NCBI RefSeq assembly: GCF_001908205.1
Contig: NZ_LGHL01000062.1
Coordinates: 1-41,441 of the forward strand
From: Bradyrhizobium sp. NAS80.1
GTDB taxonomy: Bacteria; Pseudomonadota; Alphaproteobacteria; Rhizobiales; Xanthobacteraceae
Direction of reading: 5' to 3'
DNA length: 41,441 nucleotides
A model generated the notes under the pieces. That model made no database searches. It was not told the DNA's origin and saw only the letters and a list, made by a program, of their open reading frames with translations. Position numbers and translations under genes: made by a program. This document shows positions 33,581 to 41,441 of this stretch, piece by piece; positions within the stretch are counted from its first letter, which is position 1; every line of letters starts with the position of its first letter.

Positions 33581-33668
33581 TGAGGAGCGCGGAACGCCCG
33601 TCTCGAACCATGAGGCCACTGTCGGGTCTTCATCCTTCGAGACGCCGCGTTCCGCGGCTCCTCAGGAT
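33581..33668. repeat. palindromic repeat, TGAGGAGC/CATCCTTCGAGACG family
   Basis: The left arm (tgaggagc-gcggaacg...gtctcgaa, 33581-33607) and right arm (ttcgagacgccgcgttccgc, ggctcctca, 33636-33663) are imperfect complements. From memory the wording catccttcgagacg...ctcctcaggatgag is one of the commonest repeats in Bradyrhizobium. The element lies between two genes transcribed leftward and may stabilise the enoyl-CoA hydratase mRNA end. Confidence 0.8.
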
Positions 33669-33682
33669 GAGGAGTTGGTTAG

Positions 33683-34507
33683 CTATTCATCCCGCCATGT
33701 CGGCGTGCGCTTCTCGATGAACGCACCTATGCCTTCTTCGGCGTCGCGTGCCATCATGTTCTCGGTCATCACCTCTGCCGCATAGCGGTAGGCGTCCGCA
33801 AGGCTCATCTCGGCCTGACGGTAGAACGCTTCCTTGCCGAGCTTGACGGTGTAGGCGGATTTCAGCGCGACCTTTTCCGCGAGCGCGATTGCGGCGTCGC
33901 GCTCGGTTCCGGCCGCGACCACGCGATTGATGAGCCCGATCTCTCTCGCTCGCGCGGCCGGGATCGGCTCGCCCGTGAGCAGCATCTCCATCGCCTGCTT
34001 GCGCGGCACGTTGCGCGACAGCGCAACCATCGGCGTCGAGCAGAACAGGCCGATGTCAACACCCGGCGTGGCGAAGCTTGCCGCTTCCGAGGCGATCGCG
34101 AGATCGCAGCTTGCCACGAGCTGGCAGCCGGCCGCGGTCGCGATGCCCTGGACGGCAGCGACCACAGGCTTTGGCAGATGCACGATGGCCTGCATCATCG
34201 CGCTGCAGGCGTTCATCATCTCGGCGAAGAAGGCGCGGCCACGATCCGGATCGGTGCGGCGCGCGGTCAGCTCCTTCAGGTCGTGGCCGGCGGAGAAGGC
34301 GGGACCGTTGGCGGCAATGACGGCAGCGCGGATGCGCCTGTCCTCGGCGATCGCGTTGAAGCTTGCATGTAACTGCCCGATCATCGCTGCCGACAGGCTG
34401 TTGCGTGCGGCGGGGCGGTTCAGCGTGAGCACGGCGACACTGCCGACGATCTCCCGCAGGAGGATCGGCGGGGGCGGGGAGGAGGCGCGGGTGGCCTGGA
34501 CGGGCAT
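33683..34507 (-). CDS. enoyl-CoA hydratase/isomerase family protein
   Basis: This crotonase-fold enzyme has 274 residues and acts on acyl-CoA thioesters. Oxyanion-hole segments are AFSAGHDLKEL (about 70) and AVQGIATAAGCQLVASCDLA (about 120). A third signature, FATPGVDIGLFCSTPMVALS, follows. At the position of the second catalytic Glu in classical hydratases, the segment reads DIGLFCSTP with no Glu. The reaction may therefore differ from standard hydration, as in several crotonase subgroups. The ATG at 34507 (MPVQATRA) is preferred to 34570. It is divergent from a thioesterase gene 86 bp away, so the two may share control and act on the same acyl-CoA pool. Confidence 0.9.
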   Translation of the reverse strand: MPVQATRASSPPPPILLREIVGSVAVLTLNRPAARNSLSAAMIGQLHASFNAIAEDRRIRAAVIAANGPAFSAGHDLKELTARRTDPDRGRAFFAEMMNACSAMMQAIVHLPKPVVAAVQGIATAAGCQLVASCDLAIASEAASFATPGVDIGLFCSTPMVALSRNVPRKQAMEMLLTGEPIPAARAREIGLINRVVAAGTERDAAIALAEKVALKSAYTVKLGKEAFYRQAEMSLADAYRYAAEVMTENMMARDAEEGIGAFIEKRTPTWRDE

Positions 34508-34593
34508 TGACGCGATTTCCGTTGGATGATTGCAATTGGATGACGCAGATAACTTAGTGTAACAGGCCAAGTGAAGCGAGAGTGGGGAATAGC

Positions 34594-35022
34594 ATGGCGT
34601 TAGCGAAAATGAGCGTGGCGGAGGTCGAACAATTTCTCCGCGACGAGTTTCCCCAGGCCTTCAGTGGCGACGACATCACGATCGAGAGCGCGGACGGCCA
34701 GACCTGCCTTTTGCGCCAGCGTTTCAGCGAGAGGATGCTGCGGCCGGGTGGAACCGTGTCAGGGCCGACGCTGATGGCGCTCGCCGATTTCGCGATGTAC
34801 GTGGTGCTCCTGTCCGCTATCGGGCCGATCGGGCTCGCCGTGACCACCAATCTCAACATCAACTTCCTGCGTAAGGGCCAGCCCGGCCAGGACGTGTTGG
34901 CCGAGGCCCGGCTGCTCAAGCTAGGCAAGCGGCTCGCGGTCGGCGAGGTGAACCTGCTGTCCGGTACCTCACCCGATCCGATCGCCCATGTCACCTCGAC
35001 CTATTCCATTCCAAATGTTTGA
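34594..35022 (+). CDS. PaaI-like hotdog-fold thioesterase
   Basis: The product is a 142-residue acyl-CoA thioesterase of the hotdog fold. The central helix segment RPGGTVSGPTLMALADFAMY is the PaaI-like signature, followed by the strand GLAVTTNLNINFLRKGQPGQ and LKLGKRLAVGEVNLLSG. These enzymes hydrolyse short or aromatic acyl-CoA esters as homotetramers. A GGGGA about five bases before the ATG at 34594 supports that start; an upstream GTG at 34582 would place the ribosome site inside the gene. The gene is divergent from the enoyl-CoA hydratase, and is followed by an AT-rich gap that carries the ribosomal-protein promoter. Confidence 0.9.
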   Translation: MALAKMSVAEVEQFLRDEFPQAFSGDDITIESADGQTCLLRQRFSERMLRPGGTVSGPTLMALADFAMYVVLLSAIGPIGLAVTTNLNINFLRKGQPGQDVLAEARLLKLGKRLAVGEVNLLSGTSPDPIAHVTSTYSIPNV

Positions 35023-35094
35023 GCTTTTGGCAGGTAATATAGCACCATATTTTTAAGCTATTGATTCTACGAATGTAATTTCCGTCATTGGGCG

Positions 35095-35123
35095 TTGACC
35101 GTTGCGCGTCTCTTCTCTAGAAA
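35095..35123 (+). promoter_or_regulatory. promoter of rplM-rpsI
   Basis: TTGACC (35095-35100), a 17-bp spacer and TAGAAA (35118-35123) match the alphaproteobacterial housekeeping promoter, with a strong -35. The predicted start near 35130 gives a leader of about 50 nt before rplM. The AT-rich stretch at 35030-35075 may act as an UP element. Confidence 0.65.
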
Positions 35124-35178
35124 CCCGCGCAGTCCGGTGCGGTGTTCGCGCCGATGTCTCCCTCACGGAAATTCTGAC

Positions 35179-35643
35179 ATGAAAACCTTTTCGGCAAAGC
35201 CGGCCGAGGTGACGAAGAAGTGGGTGCTGATCGACGCCAAGGGTCTGGTCGTCGGCCGTCTCGCCACCATCGTCGCCATGCGCCTGCGCGGCAAGCACCT
35301 CCCGACCTACACGCCGCACGTTGATTGCGGCGACAACGTCATCATCATCAACGCCCAGCATGCGGTCCTCACCGGTCGCAAGCGCGAGCAGAAGACCTAC
35401 TACAAGCACACCGGCTACGTCGGCCACGTCAAGGAGCGCACCGCGCGCCAGATCCTCGAGGGCCGTCATCCCGAGCGCGTGCTCGAGAAGGCCGTCGAGC
35501 GCATGATCCCGCGTGGTCCGCTTGGCCGTGTCCAGATGGGTAACCTCCGCGTCTATGGCGGCGCCGATCATCCGCACGAGGCCCAGACGCCCGAGAAGCT
35601 CGACATCGCCAAGTTGAACCGCAAGAACACGAGGGCCGCATAA
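35179..35643 (+). CDS. rplM: 50S ribosomal protein L13
   Basis: L13 is an early-assembling large-subunit protein that binds 23S rRNA. The 154-residue length is typical of alphaproteobacteria. Signatures include [64 protein letters not shown] and the [20 protein letters not shown] motif. The start codon ATG at 35179 follows a GGAA. It forms a two-gene operon with rpsI, whose start lies two bases after the rplM stop, so translational coupling is likely. The operon has its own promoter upstream and a strong terminator downstream. Confidence 0.99.
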   Translation: MKTFSAKPAEVTKKWVLIDAKGLVVGRLATIVAMRLRGKHLPTYTPHVDCGDNVIIINAQHAVLTGRKREQKTYYKHTGYVGHVKERTARQILEGRHPERVLEKAVERMIPRGPLGRVQMGNLRVYGGADHPHEAQTPEKLDIAKLNRKNTRAA

Positions 35644-35644
35644 C

Positions 35645-36124
35645 ATGGCCGAATCCATTCAGTCGCTCGACCAGCTCTCGCAGCTCAAGACGGCGGCCGC
35701 GCCCGACGCGCCCAAGCATGAGAAGAAGGTCGATAAGTTCAACCGCGCCTACGCCACCGGCAAGCGCAAGGACGCGGTCGCCCGCGTCTGGATCAAGCCG
35801 GGTGCCGGCAAGGTCACGGTCAACTCGCGCGAGGTCGAGGTCTATTTCGCCCGTCCCGTGTTGCGCATGATGATCGAGCAGCCGTTCTCCGTGGCCCAGC
35901 GTTCCGGCCAGTACGACGTGATCTGCACCGTCGCCGGCGGCGGTCTGTCCGGCCAGGCCGGCGCCGTCCGTCACGGCATCTCCAAGGCGCTCACCTATTT
36001 CGAGCCGGAGCTGCGCAGCGTGCTCAAGAAGGGCGGCTTCCTCACCCGCGACTCCCGCGTGGTCGAGCGCAAGAAGTACGGCAAGGCCAAGGCCCGCCGG
36101 TCCTTCCAGTTCTCGAAGCGTTAA
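35645..36124 (+). CDS. rpsI: 30S ribosomal protein S9
   Basis: S9 places its C-terminal tail near the P-site tRNA in the small subunit. The 159-residue protein has an N-terminal extension of about 30 residues ([20 protein letters not shown]) common in rhizobia. It then has the conserved core [33 protein letters not shown] and [20 protein letters not shown]. The ending [17 protein letters not shown] includes the basic SKR tail that contacts tRNA. It is translationally coupled to rplM; GAGGG within the end of rplM serves as the ribosome site. Confidence 0.99.
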   Translation: MAESIQSLDQLSQLKTAAAPDAPKHEKKVDKFNRAYATGKRKDAVARVWIKPGAGKVTVNSREVEVYFARPVLRMMIEQPFSVAQRSGQYDVICTVAGGGLSGQAGAVRHGISKALTYFEPELRSVLKKGGFLTRDSRVVERKKYGKAKARRSFQFSKR

Positions 36125-36170
36125 TCGCTTCGGTCGCATTCGCCGCGAAAGCGGCTTCAATGAGATGCAA

Positions 36171-36197
36171 AAGGGCGCTGAATTCAGCGCCCTTTTT
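36171..36197 (+). terminator. intrinsic terminator of rplM-rpsI
   Basis: A perfect 24-bp palindrome (arms aagggcgctga / tcagcgccctt) is followed by a T-run reaching 36197, 47 bp after the rpsI stop. Confidence 0.94.
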
Positions 36198-36353
36198 GTT
36201 GTTCGTTTGTACGCAAATTGATGGCTTGTTTCCCGAAAACTTGGCCTCCCGTGAAAACCTGAATGTCACTCGCGGGACATAGCGTCGCATCTGGAAGGGC
36301 GCGCAAATCGGATGTGCCGATCGCGTAACTGCTATGTTCAAGAAGGGGCCGAC

Positions 36354-37574
36354 ATGATGTCGCTCGATAGCATCACGCTCTATTTGGTCGCCACGATGGT
36401 CGCCGCCTTGCTCGGCGCCATGATGGTGTTTTTTGGCAGGCAGGAGAACAGCCCTGCGCTGAAATGGTGGGGCACCGCGTATCTCCTCGGCGCCGCCTCC
36501 GTCGCGCTATGGACGGCGGCCGGCGACAAGCTGGGCCCGCATGTTTGTCTCGCGCTGAATGCGGTCGGCTTCGTTGCCTGCGGCATGGTGTGGAATGCGG
36601 CGCGTGTCTTCCGCGGCCGCAAGCCGAACTGGGGCGGCCTCGTGCTCGGTGCGCTCGCCTGGATTGCCGCCGTCACGCTGCTCGATCACGCGGCGTCACT
36701 GTTGCGCATGATCATCGGCGCCGGCATCGTCTCGGTCTATGCGGCGCTGACCGCAAGCGAGCTCTGGGTCGAACGGCGCAAGAGCCTGCAGCGGCGCTGG
36801 CCCGCCTTCGTGGTGCCGGTGATGCACGGCTGCGTGTTGATGCTGCCGATCCTGATCGGCAGCTTCCTGCGTCCCAACGATGCCGGCTTCTCCGCCAGTA
36901 TCTGGGTGACCGTGTTCGCGGTCGAGCTCGTGCTCTATGCCGTCGGTACCGTGTTCGTGATCTTCATGCTGGTGTCCGAGCGCACCGTCACCGCGCACCG
37001 GACCGCCGCGTCCACCGATCCGCTGACCGGCATGTTCAACCGCCGCGGCTTCTCGGAGGCCTGCGGACGCATGATCGAGCGCGAGGCCAAGGCGGGGCGG
37101 CCCGTGACCGTGATGATCTTCGACATCGATCACTTCAAGTCGATCAACGACCGCTTCGGCCATCCCGCCGGCGACGAGATGCTGAAACTGTTCTCGACCG
37201 TCGTCGTCAGCAATCTGCGCATCTCCGACCTCTCGGGGCGCATCGGCGGCGAGGAATTCGCGGCCTTGCTGCCGTGTCCGCTTGAGGAGGGCGTGGTGGT
37301 CGCCGAGCGCGTACGCGAAGCGTTCGAAACCTCCGGCGTCGTGGTCGATGAAGGCCCGGTCGACACCACCGTCAGCATCGGTGTCGCCGGCGGTCCGGCC
37401 GGCACCGAACTCGAGGTTCTGCTGGCCTCGGCCGACACCGCGCTCTACCAGGCCAAGCGCGGCGGCCGTAACCGCGTTGAGGCGGCGGAGGAGCTGCCAC
37501 TGTCGCTGGAGAACTGGCGCCGCCAGAGCGCCGCGCGGGTCGGCGCGCCGCAGGGGCGTACGGCAACCGCCTGA
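36354..37574 (+). CDS. membrane-bound diguanylate cyclase (GGDEF)
   Basis: The enzyme makes cyclic di-GMP from two GTP. The 406-residue protein has six or seven N-terminal membrane segments (about 1-215), a short signalling helix and a GGDEF domain (about 235-395). The active-site motif is intact as GGEEF at 298-302, and the inhibitory I-site RxxD (RISD) is at 289-292, five residues before it. This predicts an active cyclase subject to product inhibition. The opening STDPLTGMFNRRGF is the standard GGDEF start. An AAGGGG site supports the ATG at 36354; 36357 is equally possible. There is no EAL domain. The membrane sensor type is not one I can name. Confidence 0.93.
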   Translation: MMSLDSITLYLVATMVAALLGAMMVFFGRQENSPALKWWGTAYLLGAASVALWTAAGDKLGPHVCLALNAVGFVACGMVWNAARVFRGRKPNWGGLVLGALAWIAAVTLLDHAASLLRMIIGAGIVSVYAALTASELWVERRKSLQRRWPAFVVPVMHGCVLMLPILIGSFLRPNDAGFSASIWVTVFAVELVLYAVGTVFVIFMLVSERTVTAHRTAASTDPLTGMFNRRGFSEACGRMIEREAKAGRPVTVMIFDIDHFKSINDRFGHPAGDEMLKLFSTVVVSNLRISDLSGRIGGEEFAALLPCPLEEGVVVAERVREAFETSGVVVDEGPVDTTVSIGVAGGPAGTELEVLLASADTALYQAKRGGRNRVEAAEELPLSLENWRRQSAARVGAPQGRTATA

Positions 37575-37633
37575 GACGCAGGCAGCCTTCGTGGTAATCC
37601 GCTGTTTACCATTCGATCCCTACCATCGCGGTT

Positions 37634-37870
37634 ATGGAATCGATCCGTCGACAGAACCCGCAGGCTGCCCTGATGTCGCTCGAAGCCGCTGCAGCCTCGG
37701 CACGCGGCGGCTTTGCCTGCCTGTTCTCCACCGCGGATGAATACGAGACTGCGCTGATCACCGTGCGCCGCGCCCAGGGGCGCTATGCGCAAGGCCGCAG
37801 CTATTGGCCATTCGCACTGTTTGCCGGTTGCGCGCTGGTGGTGGCAGGTATCGTTCTGCTGTTCGCCTGA
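37634..37870 (+). CDS. small membrane protein, hypothetical
   Basis: The 78-residue protein is soluble for the first 55 residues (MESIRRQNPQAALMSLEAAA, then FACLFSTADEYETALITVRR). It ends in one hydrophobic segment (WPFALFAGCALVVAGIVLLFA) that should anchor it in the membrane with its tail at the end of the protein. No family is known to me. The ribosome site is weak. It lies 59 bp after the diguanylate cyclase and before a terminator, so the two are probably co-transcribed. Confidence 0.6.
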   Translation: MESIRRQNPQAALMSLEAAAASARGGFACLFSTADEYETALITVRRAQGRYAQGRSYWPFALFAGCALVVAGIVLLFA

Positions 37871-37896
37871 GCGACCCGTACATCCCGGCCGGGCAG

Positions 37897-37918
37897 GGCG
37901 CCGTTTCGGCGCCTTTTT
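37897..37918 (+). terminator. intrinsic terminator after the small membrane protein
   Basis: The stem ggcgcc (37897-37902) / ggcgcc (37908-37913), with a 5-base loop, is followed by five T. It lies 27 bp after the stop codon and probably ends the diguanylate cyclase transcript. Confidence 0.88.
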
Positions 37919-37971
37919 CTTTTGGACGGGGTGCGGTAGACACGCCCATCGACCAAGAAGGGTGGAAACCG

Positions 37972-38268
37972 ATGATCACCGAGATCGCGCAAATCGACGT
38001 CAAGCCGGGCAGCGAGAAGGACTTTGAGGCGGCCGTTGCCAAGGCCAAGGCCGCTTTCGGCCGCTCCAAGGGCTTTCATGGCTTCGAGCTGCACAAGTCG
38101 ATCGAGAAGCCGCAGCGCTACCGGCTCATGGTGAAGTGGGCCACGCTGGAGAACCACACCGTCGATTTCCGTGGCTCCGAGAACTTCACCGAATGGCGCG
38201 GCCTCGTCGGCCAGTATTTTGCGTCTCCTCCGGAGGTCGAGCACACCGAGACCGTGCTGACGACCTGA
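37972..38268 (+). CDS. ABM-domain (antibiotic biosynthesis monooxygenase-like) protein
   Basis: This 98-residue protein with a ferredoxin-like dimeric alpha/beta-barrel fold matches the ABM superfamily. Opening strand ITEIAQIDVKPGSEKDFEAA is followed by GFHGFELHKSIEKPQRYRLM, and the conserved VKWATLENHTVDFRGSENFT and WRGLVGQYFASPPEVEHTET. Members include monooxygenases, heme-degrading enzymes and simple dimeric ligand binders, so the activity is not certain. A well-placed AAGGGTGG site precedes the ATG at 37972. It lies 53 bp after a terminator and is probably transcribed alone. The end is 5 bp from the convergent AI-2E family gene. Confidence 0.9.
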   Translation: MITEIAQIDVKPGSEKDFEAAVAKAKAAFGRSKGFHGFELHKSIEKPQRYRLMVKWATLENHTVDFRGSENFTEWRGLVGQYFASPPEVEHTETVLTT

Positions 38269-38273
38269 GTGCG

Positions 38274-39419
38274 TCAGGCCGCCTCTGCCAGGGGCGGCGC
38301 CTCATACGTCTTGAAATGGTCGATCATGACCTTGGCGATGGCGACCAGCGGCAGCGCCAGCGCCAGGCCCCAGATTCCGAACACGACGCCAAGCAGGATC
38401 TGGAACGCGAACAGCGTGGCCGGCGGAATGTCCAGCGCCTGCCGCTGGAGCACCGGAGTCAGCACATAGCTCTCCATCGCATGCACCCCGAGGAACAGCA
38501 GCAGGGCGGATAGCGCGGGAATCCAGCCCGAAGCCAGACTTGCCAGCACCACGACGACGCCGGCGATGATGGCGCCGACGGTCGGGATGAAGGCGAGCAA
38601 TCCGGCCTGAATTCCCAGGATGAACGAGCTGGGGATACCGATGATGGCAAGCCCGATCCAGGTCACGACGCCGACCGCGATCATGACGATGATCTGCGCG
38701 ATCAGCCAGCGCTCCAGCGTCTCGCCGATTTGGTCGATGATGAGAGCGGCGCGGGTGCGGTGCCTGGCCGGCATGAGGAACAACAGGCCGTCGTGATAAA
38801 CGCTCGGCTGGGTGGCGAAGGCGAGCCCGAGAAACAGCACGATGAAGATGTTGCCGACGGCGCTGATCGTGCCGAGCAGCAGCTTGAAGGTCTGGCTCAC
38901 GATCGCTCCGCCGCTCGAGGCGAGCGCGCCCGCGCTCGGCAATCCACCGCGCGAGGCCGAACTCGGCGCTGGCGCCGACGCAGCGTCGGTGGAGGCGGCG
39001 GGCGCGGCATTGCCGAGATCGAAGACGCTGGTGTCGATGCCGTGGCTCTCGAGGAAGGACCGGACATTGGTGAGCTGCGACTTGATGGTCTTGCTGAGCA
39101 CGGAAGCCTGCTCGGCGATGGTGGCGCCGCCGAGATAGGCGACGCCCGCGAGCATCAGGGCCAGCGTGACGCAAACGATCGCGAGCCGCACCGCGTGCGG
39201 CAGGTGCACGCGGCGGCCGAGCGCATTCGTCAGCGCGTTGAGGGCGACGCCGAGCAGCATGCCGGTGAAGATCAGAAGCAGGGTGGCCGCGAAATACCAG
39301 GCGAAGGCCAGGAGAGCCGTGAACAACACGACGCCGATGCCCCCGACCGCGATCGCCCAGGCGTGATCTTGAGCCTGATCGTTGCGGGTCCGGGGCCGTT
39401 CATCTCTGGAAATGGTCAC
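38274..39419 (-). CDS. AI-2E family transporter (PerM/TqsA-like)
   Basis: This inner-membrane permease of the DUF20 family has 381 residues and about eight membrane segments. The N-terminal pair includes IAVGGIGVVLFTALLAFAWY. A central soluble insertion (about 120-180) carries an Ala/Ser-rich stretch (APAASTDAASAPAPSSASRG) probably in the periplasm. The C-terminal half has TLEYW-like GETLERWLIAQIIVMIAVGV and LGIQAGLLAFIPTVGAIIAG, with PVLQRQALDIPPATLFAFQI at the end. Family members export autoinducer-2 or act as sodium/proton-type permeases; the substrate is unknown. GTG at 39419 with AAAAGGA just upstream is a better start than the ATG at 39467. Confidence 0.88.
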   Translation of the reverse strand: MTISRDERPRTRNDQAQDHAWAIAVGGIGVVLFTALLAFAWYFAATLLLIFTGMLLGVALNALTNALGRRVHLPHAVRLAIVCVTLALMLAGVAYLGGATIAEQASVLSKTIKSQLTNVRSFLESHGIDTSVFDLGNAAPAASTDAASAPAPSSASRGGLPSAGALASSGGAIVSQTFKLLLGTISAVGNIFIVLFLGLAFATQPSVYHDGLLFLMPARHRTRAALIIDQIGETLERWLIAQIIVMIAVGVVTWIGLAIIGIPSSFILGIQAGLLAFIPTVGAIIAGVVVVLASLASGWIPALSALLLFLGVHAMESYVLTPVLQRQALDIPPATLFAFQILLGVVFGIWGLALALPLVAIAKVMIDHFKTYEAPPLAEAA

Positions 39420-39678
39420 ATCGGGTCCTTTTGGCTGTGGGCGGGGCAGTCTTTCGCGAAATTTCACCAGGGATCAAGCCGCGCCCAAGTACCGACTTGA
39501 CGCGTTTTGGCGCCTCGAGGGCCAACGCTAAAGGGGCGAAAGGGGGACCGGGCCCGCCCCGGCGGCCCGGGATTTGCGCGAAAATAGCATTGCCGTCCCG
39601 CGATCCCCTATGTTGAATTTGTTCCAAGCCAAGGGCATGTTTGGGGAATCTTCTTTGGCGGGGAGGTCGGAACGGGAG

Positions 39679-40452
39679 ATGAGAAAGCCGGTCGTCGGCG
39701 TGATCGGGAATTCCCATCGCGTCGAAAATCGATTTCAGGTCCAGATGGTCGGCGAGCGAAACTTGCGCGCCGTGGCCGAGGTCTCCGGCGGCTTGCCGGT
39801 GATGTTTGCTGGCTCGCCCGACATCACTGACATCAGTGCGCTGCTCGACACTGTCGACGGCATCGTCCTTACCGGCGCCCGGGCCAACGTGCACCCGACC
39901 CGTTTCAACGTCGACCCCTGCGAGAAGCACGAGCCCTATGACGTCCACCGCGACGAGGTCGCGCTGGCGCTGTCACTCGCCTGCGTCTCTCGGGGCATCC
40001 CGCTGTTCGGCATCTGCCGCGGCCTCCAGGAGATGAACGTCGCCTTCGGCGGCTCGCTGCATCCCGAGATCCGCGAAATACCGGGCCGCATGAACCACCG
40101 CATGCCCAGGCTCGAGAACGGCGAGATCCATCCCGATCCGACCGTGGTGTTCGCCGACCGCCACGATGTCCTCCTCACGCCGGGCGGTGCGTTTGCACAA
40201 TTGCTCGGCTGCGAGACGATCCGGGTCAATTCGCTGCATGGCCAGGGCATTCTCGATCCTGGCAAGCGCATCCTGATCGAGGGCGTCGCCGAGGATGGCA
40301 CCATCGAGGCGATCCGCATCGCGGAAGCCCCGACCTTTGCGCTCGGCGTGCAATGGCACGCCGAGTACGACCCGCAGCACAATCCCGTCAACCGAAAGCT
40401 GTTCGAGGCTTTTGGCGAGGCGATGGTCGCACGGCAGCGCGCGGCGGCGTAG
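39679..40452 (+). CDS. class-I glutamine amidotransferase-like (gamma-glutamyl-GABA hydrolase type)
   Basis: This peptidase C26 family enzyme of 257 residues, related to PuuD, hydrolyses gamma-glutamyl bonds. The catalytic nucleophile is Cys113 in FGICRGLQEMN. The partners His227 and Glu229 are in GVQWHAEYDP. The oxyanion segment GIVLTGARANVHPTRF is also seen, and the N-terminus RKPVVGVIGNSHRVENRFQV is typical. In PuuD the role is release of GABA from gamma-glutamyl-GABA in putrescine degradation; the same chemistry could serve another gamma-glutamyl amide here. The start at 39679 is chosen because it begins the conserved fold. ATGs at 39574, 39610 and 39637 are also in frame. It is a single gene. 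Confidence 0.92.
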   Translation: MRKPVVGVIGNSHRVENRFQVQMVGERNLRAVAEVSGGLPVMFAGSPDITDISALLDTVDGIVLTGARANVHPTRFNVDPCEKHEPYDVHRDEVALALSLACVSRGIPLFGICRGLQEMNVAFGGSLHPEIREIPGRMNHRMPRLENGEIHPDPTVVFADRHDVLLTPGGAFAQLLGCETIRVNSLHGQGILDPGKRILIEGVAEDGTIEAIRIAEAPTFALGVQWHAEYDPQHNPVNRKLFEAFGEAMVARQRAAA

Positions 40453-41324
40453 GCGGCGAGAGAGCGTCGGGCACGCTCTCGACACATTGTCATCGCGAGT
40501 CCGGGCAATGGCATCGCTCTCTCAATTTGCCTTTCCAAATAATTGACACGCCTTCGCATTCTCGCGGCGCGTGTCGCCCGAGCTTTACGGTTTCGTTCGC
40601 GCGCCTTGAGACCAAAGGGCGCCGGGAGGGTCGGGCGCCAGCGGCACCCGCAGGTCCGTGCGCTAGAGAAATGCACACGGGTTGGACCACAGGTTGGCCG
40701 AACGCCCGGCCTTCCCTGCGCGGATGGTTTTAACGGTGTCCTTCGTGCTCTCCCCGGGGAGCGATGCACTATTGCCCCCGTCGCCCTGCGGATCGCTGAT
40801 GCGCGTGCCCGGTCGGGCCGTACCCATCACGGCAAGACTTGACGCACAGGCTCCGGGCGTCAGGACCACACGACTTCTCCGTCCGCGGACGGTCCCGCCT
40901 GGGTGCCGGGGGCTCGCGTGTGCTCGCCCCTGGCAACCGACGAACCCGCTGTGACGGCGCCGGGTCGTACCGCGTCGCGTGGATTACTCACGGTTGCCCG
41001 CCCTGTGATCATGCCATCCGCGCCGGCGCTGCCGCGTCCACCGCCATCCGGCCCGCATCTCGTGACGGTCGCGAACGCCCCTTTGGCAGGGCCGAGGCGA
41101 AACGCTTATGCTACAAATCCGAAATTCGGAAAAGTAAAATACTTTTACGGCGAGGGCTTGACGCGATGTTTTGCCCGACGGGTCGCGCAAGGTCTTGCCT
41201 GTCGTTCCGGGGTACGTGAGTTGTCCGCCGGAAACAGGTACCTGAGCGGGCTGCCGCGTTCGCTCGGGCCAAATCGCTCATGTCTGCTCTTGGGCCCATA
41301 GGCGGGCACGGCGAGTACTGCAGC
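40453..41324. other. 872-bp region without a supported gene, palindrome-rich
   Basis: Open frames on both strands overlap one another, lack ribosome sites and have Arg/Pro-rich composition, so I annotate none. The stretch holds several perfect dyads: ctccccggggag at 40750-40761, ccgtccgcggacgg at 40879-40892, tccgaa-a-ttcgga at 41118-41130, and gtaaaa-tac-ttttac at 41134-41148. From memory, wording such as ggttggccgaacgcccggcc and ggatggttttaacggtgtcc recurs at many places in Bradyrhizobium genomes, with spurious proteins predicted on it. That suggests a dispersed structured element, not a unique gene. This recollection needs a search. Confidence 0.45.
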
Positions 41325-41441
41325 TTAGGTCGCCTTCTGACCCTGGCTGTGTAAAAACGCGAATGATCGAGACACGGCTAGAATTACATTCTTCAGTTCG
41401 TCGTCTAAGTTGAAGCCACGTGCTAGCCTAAGCGCTAGAAC
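41325..41441 (-). CDS. partial C-terminal coding tail at right edge
   Basis: From the window edge the minus strand reads VLALRLARGFNLDDELKNVI and LAVSRSFAFLHSQGQKAT, then TAA at 41325-41327: 38 codons without a stop and with normal protein composition. The gene would begin outside the window. The segment cgtttttacacagcc, which encodes FLHSQ, is similar to sequences often found at insertion-sequence ends in rhizobia, so this may be a transposase-associated frame. I do not recognise the protein. Short length keeps confidence low. Confidence 0.3.
   Translation of the reverse strand, partial: VLALRLARGFNLDDELKNVILAVSRSFAFLHSQGQKAT

Noticed and set aside
40663..41301. Several overlapping 60-130-residue frames near the right end
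   Set aside because: They overlap one another on both strands, are Arg/Pro-rich and have no translation signals; treated as noncoding.
1..41441. CRISPR arrays, rRNA or complete tRNA genes, prophage
   Set aside because: I saw no regularly spaced repeats, no ribosomal RNA sequence, no complete cloverleaf and no phage structural genes.

Overview
The window is GC-rich alphaproteobacterial chromosome, most likely Bradyrhizobium or a close relative in the Nitrobacteraceae. The evidence is gene content and style: a GcrA-type cell-cycle regulator, a porin with a rhizobial-type precursor, cysteine-free CtaA, the rplM-rpsI pair, small DUF2842 and DUF169 proteins, and many short palindromic repeats of the kind scattered through Bradyrhizobium intergenic regions. 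The genus is inferred, not proven.

Layout. Positions 1-4100 are decayed accessory DNA: an insertion-sequence end, an arylsulfatase whose signal peptide is out of frame, a gene stump abutting a transposase tail, a TetR remnant and two small proteins. From 4632 to 9700 lie an SDR oxidoreductase, a frameshifted alpha/beta-hydrolase facing a MarR regulator, and a major porin (frameshifted) followed by its terminator and a possible small RNA. From 9700 to 17720 there is a metabolic stretch: gcrA, an acetamidase/formamidase, a YdcF-like protein, DUF169, a tandem pair of saccharopine-dehydrogenase-like reductases (the second broken), and an FAD monooxygenase divergent from a MarR regulator. From 17689 to 26809 is an exopolysaccharide locus: O-antigen ligase/polymerase, polyprenyl-phosphate sugar transferase, GT4 glycosyltransferase, Wzz/BY-kinase-like co-polymerase, CelD-like acyltransferase and a polysaccharide-deacetylase-like protein. 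From 26799 to 40452 are mostly core genes: DUF2842, ctaA, an autotransporter with Ig-like repeats, metY/metZ-type sulfhydrylase, CoA-binding protein, enoyl-CoA hydratase, PaaI-like thioesterase, rplM-rpsI, a diguanylate cyclase, a small membrane protein, an ABM-domain protein, an AI-2E family permease and a class-I glutamine amidotransferase. The last 1 kb has no convincing gene until a partial coding tail at the right edge.

How the genes work together. The polysaccharide locus contains most steps of a Wzy-type export pathway: priming, sugar addition, chain-length control, polymerisation and modification. Two of its proteins have degenerate catalytic motifs: the P-loop of the Wzz/kinase and the metal site of the deacetylase. 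The fatty-acid-type genes (enoyl-CoA hydratase and thioesterase) are divergent from one another. rplM-rpsI has a recognisable promoter and terminator.

A striking property of the window is its frameshift load. Three surface-related genes (porin, glycosyltransferase, CelD-like) each carry exactly one extra base in a G6/C6 run, and removing it restores a full-length protein. A hydrolase and a small secreted protein each lack one base. This may be assembly error or genuine variation; sequence alone cannot tell. One consequence is an artificial 932-residue reading frame fusing the glycosyltransferase to the sugar-phosphate transferase.
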